Below, piece by piece: positions 59,891 through 64,000 of a stretch of DNA of 64,000 nt (the stretch's first letter is position 1; each line of letters begins with the position of its first letter). The DNA lies in contig JBOZIK010000001.1 of NCBI GenBank assembly GCA_051453625.1, positions 291,700,668 through 291,764,667 on the forward strand. Reading direction: 5' to 3'. The position numbers and the translations under genes are program-made. The stretch is from Welwitschia mirabilis (Eukaryota; Gnetophyta; Gnetopsida; Welwitschiales). Under the pieces are notes generated by a model. It ran no database searches. It was not told where the DNA came from and saw only the letters and a list, made by a program, of their open reading frames with translations.

Positions 59891-60339
59891 TTGATTATTT
59901 TATTCTAGCATTAAAACTGTTGCTAAATTTTCTTGCAATCTAATTTTATTTTTAATTTTTCTTTTTTTTGGTGTAATGCTTTAACTTGATGCCCTTCTTC
60001 TATAAACTCAAATTTAACAATGTTATAAAGTTGAGGTTTTTTTAATGGATATATACATATGCAAAAAGAAAACAAATTATCACTAAGTTATTCACAATAT
60101 TTTGAAATAAAAAACTATTTGGGTAATGCTATTTTATCATGGAGATGTGTTTTTTTAAAAAAAGTCTCAAAATCTTTGAATTCTAGAGTAATGTTAAAAA
60201 GTGTATAATCAATTTGAAGGGTAATTAATAAATACTATAGAAACTATATTTCTATAAGACAAATACTTAAAAATGACTATAGTTTATAACATAAAATATT
60301 TTAAGAAAAAATTGATTTTTTTTTTGTGGGAAACATGTT

Positions 60340-60363
60340 CTTTCTTTCTTTCTTTCTTTCTTT
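60340..60363 (+). repeat. (CTTT)n microsatellite
   Basis: About six CTTT units followed by a T run. Confidence 0.9.
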
Positions 60364-60471
60364 TTTTTAAATATAAGTATATCTACTATTGTAGAAACAT
60401 ACAACACTATTCATAAAGAATTGAATAAACTAATTTCATGTTGATCATGATAGAGGAGAAAGAAAGAATTA

Positions 60472-60528
60472 TTTTCCCTTTTTTGAAGATCCTAAAGAGT
60501 TTTTCCCCTTTTTTGAAGATCCCAAAAG
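60472..60528 (+). repeat. 28-bp tandem duplication
   Basis: TTTTCCCTTTTTTGAAGATC is repeated with one extra C and two changes. Confidence 0.85.
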
Positions 60529-63225
60529 GATAAAGGCCATACATAATTAGTAAGAATATTTAATTTTTTGATTAGAAAACATGGGTGTGAAAAGAAGAGA
60601 TATCAAACTTGGTTAATCTATAATCTTATTTAGAAATTTATAAGAGAAAACCTAAATTTGATACATGAATTAAGAACTTAAGAAATTAAAGACAATGGTT
60701 GCAACTCCTTGGTAACAATCTTGATAATGGATAATGCTTATACGTTTTTTGTTTTCTGTCAGATTTTATTCTCCTCCTACATGTCGTTTGTATCCTGTAC
60801 ATGTGCTCTCCTCTAAAGTGCTACTCTCTTTTGCTATTTGAGTCCTTGCTACCTATGTTGCATTTTACTGTTGTTATTTGCCTTATTGTATTTAGTATGT
60901 GTATTATCCTTACCCTTTCCTTTTTTCTCAATTTGCCTATTCTGTGAATCTCTACCATTTGTGAATGCCCCCTATTTTTTTACCATGTTTTTTGTTTTTC
61001 TCTATGCTACTACCATGTTTTCTTTATGCTACCTTGTTTTGGTCATCTCTCCTTTCTTTTTTATGCTGAGTAATGATGAATAGATAGGAAAAATAATCAC
61101 ACAGCTGCCTCCTTTTGATGTGAGGGTAAGTGGAATAAAGCTCCTTGTCAAAATAAGGCTAGATACATGCTCTCTTTTAGAGTTCTCATAAATTTGAGTA
61201 GCATAATATCTTTTGAATTTTTTATTTTCTCTTTTTCCCCCTCTCCCTCTCCCTCCTTACCTTGCTCCCTACCACCCTCCCTCTCTTTTAAAGCAACATA
61301 AATGCAATGAATAAAAGGGATGTCTAATGGGTTGATGGAAAAGATATGAGAACATAAAATGAGTAATGTAACATGACAAGATATGGAAAAGAGGATTAAG
61401 AATAAATGCAGAAAATGGAAAAAAAAAGGATAAATGATATCTCATCATAATTATAAAAGTGGACATGGATGGAGTAGGATGTGGAAGAGTGGTAATTAAA
61501 GAAAAGGGGATGAGAGGTTACAACAATGGAAAATAAATGATCATGACATCACAAAGTGGCAAAGGAAGATGATGGAAGGGAATGAATGTTAAAAGATAAC
61601 AAGTTAACTAAGAAGTATATTTAGTCTCACGAAGGTAAGAATAAATGAAAAAATAACTTTAAGATAAATAATCACAAATACTAAGAAAAAACCCAGATGA
61701 GAATAGACAAACAAGGGCATGAAGAAGATTGATTTATACACCTCTAAATGCCAACCTAATAAAGTCCATTAATATGAACCATAATGTTATTCAATGTTGT
61801 TAATATTTGGTTCAATGTTAAACAACATAGATTATCATATGATAAGGGAAATTATTATGACAATGTGTATGGTTATCCTTTAAAGTATTATTACAATGTT
61901 AGAACTATAGCTCAATGTAATCATTGATTGTGATAGCCAATGATACTTTCCCAACCCATCATCCAATAATTAATATGTCTTAAATTCTTACAAAGTTATA
62001 ACTTTGGATTTATGGGAAAACCAAATTAGTGGGATGTTTGGAAAACATCATTTTTCATAATGAGGGAAGTGTAACCACTATTAAGAGCATAAGGAACTAT
62101 AAGCCAAAGACAAATCATGACCTAATGACACCCTAGGGGAGTTTCCATAGCTATTATATTACATTATTAAAGGTTCCTCTTGGGAATATTTTCCTTGATG
62201 CACTTCCAGTAGGACATCATTCTTTTTCCTTCTTTCTTCTTCTTTTTTTTTTTTTTTAACCAATTAACTTGAATCATCCTTTGATTTTTTTTCCTTGAAC
62301 CTTGATTATTAATTAAGATAGTAAATTGTAAATCTCACCACTAATAATAAGCATCATAGTTGACATAATTGATATTAAGACATAATAATATAAGACATTA
62401 AAGATCATAGACATGGGAATGGCTTAAGATTGAATGAAATCCAATATTACTATCATAAATGCTTGAAATTAGAAAAATACTTTAATGAAAACTTAAATAT
62501 GACTTAACATGGGACTAAATGAATAAACAATCAAACAAAGAAATGGATCTAATCAAGAAATCATGCTAAGGAGTGATTTAGATAAAGGTGAAGGGAAGAT
62601 TCATCTCTCAATCAAGAGGTTCTTCCTACTTAATTACTTTTATCATGATGAAAGAATATTGATAATCAGTGATAGAGTCTCAACTATTATCCATTAATCC
62701 TATGTTTTTTATAGGATCTAAAATAAGAACCTCAATGAAGTTATTCAAAATGCACTTCTCTATAGGATATAAGCCACTTAAAAGTTTTTTGATTATAAAA
62801 ATGTACCCAAACATTATGCAATAAAAGGAAGTAAACAAATTTAAGGTGATGGTTAGTGGTACAGTAAAATCATATTAGGGTTTGAAGAGATGGAAAATGC
62901 AAGGGAATGATAAAAATTAAATGTTAAACATTGCAGGCATATGATATTCTATGATTACTATAGAGTCTCAAATGCTAGAGAAGATGTGAGCATGTGCCCT
63001 TACGGGTTTTCACATGTTTTTTAATTCTTTCTATTTTCTCTTTTTTTTATTTTCCTTTTTTTAAATTAAAAATAAGATAAAAGTAAGAACCATGGAAAAT
63101 ATAATGTGAATATGGCTAATAGAATAACCTGACAAATCTGAATAAGATGAAGTAAATGAGGTAATAATTATGGATGGAGGATGTGATAAGATGCATGGCA
63201 GGAGGGAGATATACCCATTAATATT

Positions 63226-63525
63226 TTATGAAATGATGATAAAGTAATATATGAGTAGGTAAAATAAGAAGTCTTTTGTAAGAATGTAAATTATGGTAGG
63301 AAAAGGATCAGATGTGTTATAGCATGCATCGATGTGGTAGATGGCATTGTCGTCATCTTTCATAGGTGAAGCCACATGCACTAGAATGTCAATGAGATAA
63401 ACATTATGATGATAGGAAATGAAGTGACCCCTAACATATGGGCCTAGCACATAACCTTGTCCACATTGTACATGAAGGTTAGTAGCATGCATCCCTTCTA
63501 GAATCTCATGAACATGTTTGGACAT
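63226..63525 (-). CDS. Unrecognised ORF (99 codons) beside gypsy integrase
   Basis: The frame begins MSKHVHEILEGMHATNLHVQ and is His- and Tyr-rich, with a hydrophobic end (FLFYLLIYYFIIIS). No family was recognised. It lies downstream of the gypsy integrase on the same strand, so it may be part of the element's 3' region rather than a gene. No splice or promoter evidence. Confidence 0.2.
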   Translation of the reverse strand: MSKHVHEILEGMHATNLHVQCGQGYVLGPYVRGHFISYHHNVYLIDILVHVASPMKDDDNAIYHIDACYNTSDPFPTIIYILTKDFLFYLLIYYFIIIS

Positions 63526-63789
63526 AGTCTATAAAATGTAAACATGAAAATTAGAATGTAAAATTTGGATGATCTATAAAAAAGGAAAACGTTATCATAC
63601 ATAAAGACTAATATATATATACATGAAATATTTCATTGAGAAAAATAAATACAATGGGAAAAGTATGTAAACTAGCTAATGAAAATGCAAAAATAACTAA
63701 ATTATAGCATGAAATAAAAATGACATGTATTTTAAATTTTATTTCAGTGATAACAAGGTCAAAGATAGAGGGAATTTATTGGTTCACTT

Positions 63790-64000
63790 TATTTGACATT
63801 ATTTAAACTCTTTAGTTTGTACATTTCCTTGTTGAATTTTCATGAGATAATGAATGGTCCTAACCAATTTAGCCAAAACTTTAAGGGCTTTTTAGTTGAG
63901 TTGGCTTTTAACACTTGGTCATCTATGTTATAAAACCTTGGATTTACATGCTTGTTATATGCATTACTAATCTACTTCTGATAGAGCTGGCTTTGTTGCA
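63790..64000 (-). pseudogene. Ty3-gypsy integrase C-terminus (runs off the right edge)
   Basis: The minus-strand frame QLYQK.ISNAYNKHVNPRFY is followed by NIDDQVLKANSTKKPLKF, WLNWLGPFIIS, a stop, and KFNKEMYKLKSL. These correspond to the xxYQKRxxxAYNKKVKPRxFxxGDxVL and WxGPYxI...YxLxxLDG blocks of gypsy integrases. Two internal stops show decay. RT and protease would lie to the right, outside the window. Confidence 0.85.

Larger units (their letters stand above)
59891..63225. other. AT-rich sequence with simple repeats, no recognised gene
   Basis: Contains the (CTTT)n run, a 28-bp duplication and a pyrimidine-rich stretch (61225-61292). Short frames (for example 60838-61083) are low-complexity. 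Confidence 0.5.

Overview
The window looks like nuclear DNA of a plant with a large, repeat-filled genome. It is AT-rich, and most recognisable coding sequence is decayed Ty1-copia, Ty3-gypsy, L1-type LINE and hAT material. The one intact host gene has small exons split by very long introns. Together this suggests a gymnosperm such as a conifer; the species cannot be named from the sequence. Six runs of N mark assembly gaps.

Host gene (7881-21368, minus strand): the 5' part of a cytosolic-type glutaminyl-tRNA synthetase (GlnRS). Eight exons join in one frame through GT-AG introns and encode 238 residues of the N-terminal tRNA-binding region and linker. The catalytic core (HIGH and KMSKS motifs) and anticodon-binding domains are not here. 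They should lie left of position 1, across an intron of more than 7.88 kb.

Left part (1-7880, inside the last visible intron): a solo copia LTR with a near-perfect target duplication, a gap-containing non-autonomous hAT element with a perfect 8-bp target duplication, and a decayed LINE. Intron 4 of GlnRS (9204-20563, 11.36 kb) holds a truncated copia element (A), a complete but dead copia element of the same family (B), a gag-like fragment and a broken unrecognised ORF. The solo LTR belongs to the same family.

Middle (22.5-47.3 kb): an internally deleted LINE keeping an ORF1 with a zinc knuckle, then a second LINE on the minus strand (poly-T end at 27457). This second LINE is split by a 6.8-kb gypsy-type element with 1.3-1.4-kb LTRs, an Athila/Tat-like primer site and no visible polymerase. 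The right junction, a piece of gypsy LTR fused to the LINE endonuclease region, has been amplified into about four tandem copies of 2.4 kb (37319 to about 47045). This composite array is the most unusual structure in the window.

Right part (47.3-64 kb): a third copia element (C, minus strand, gag to RNase H, heavily decayed), a row of three small hairpins, a GC- and CpG-rich island of unknown origin (54250-55440), simple and minisatellite repeats, and at the right edge the integrase C-terminus of a gypsy element running out of the window. No tRNA, rRNA or CRISPR was seen.
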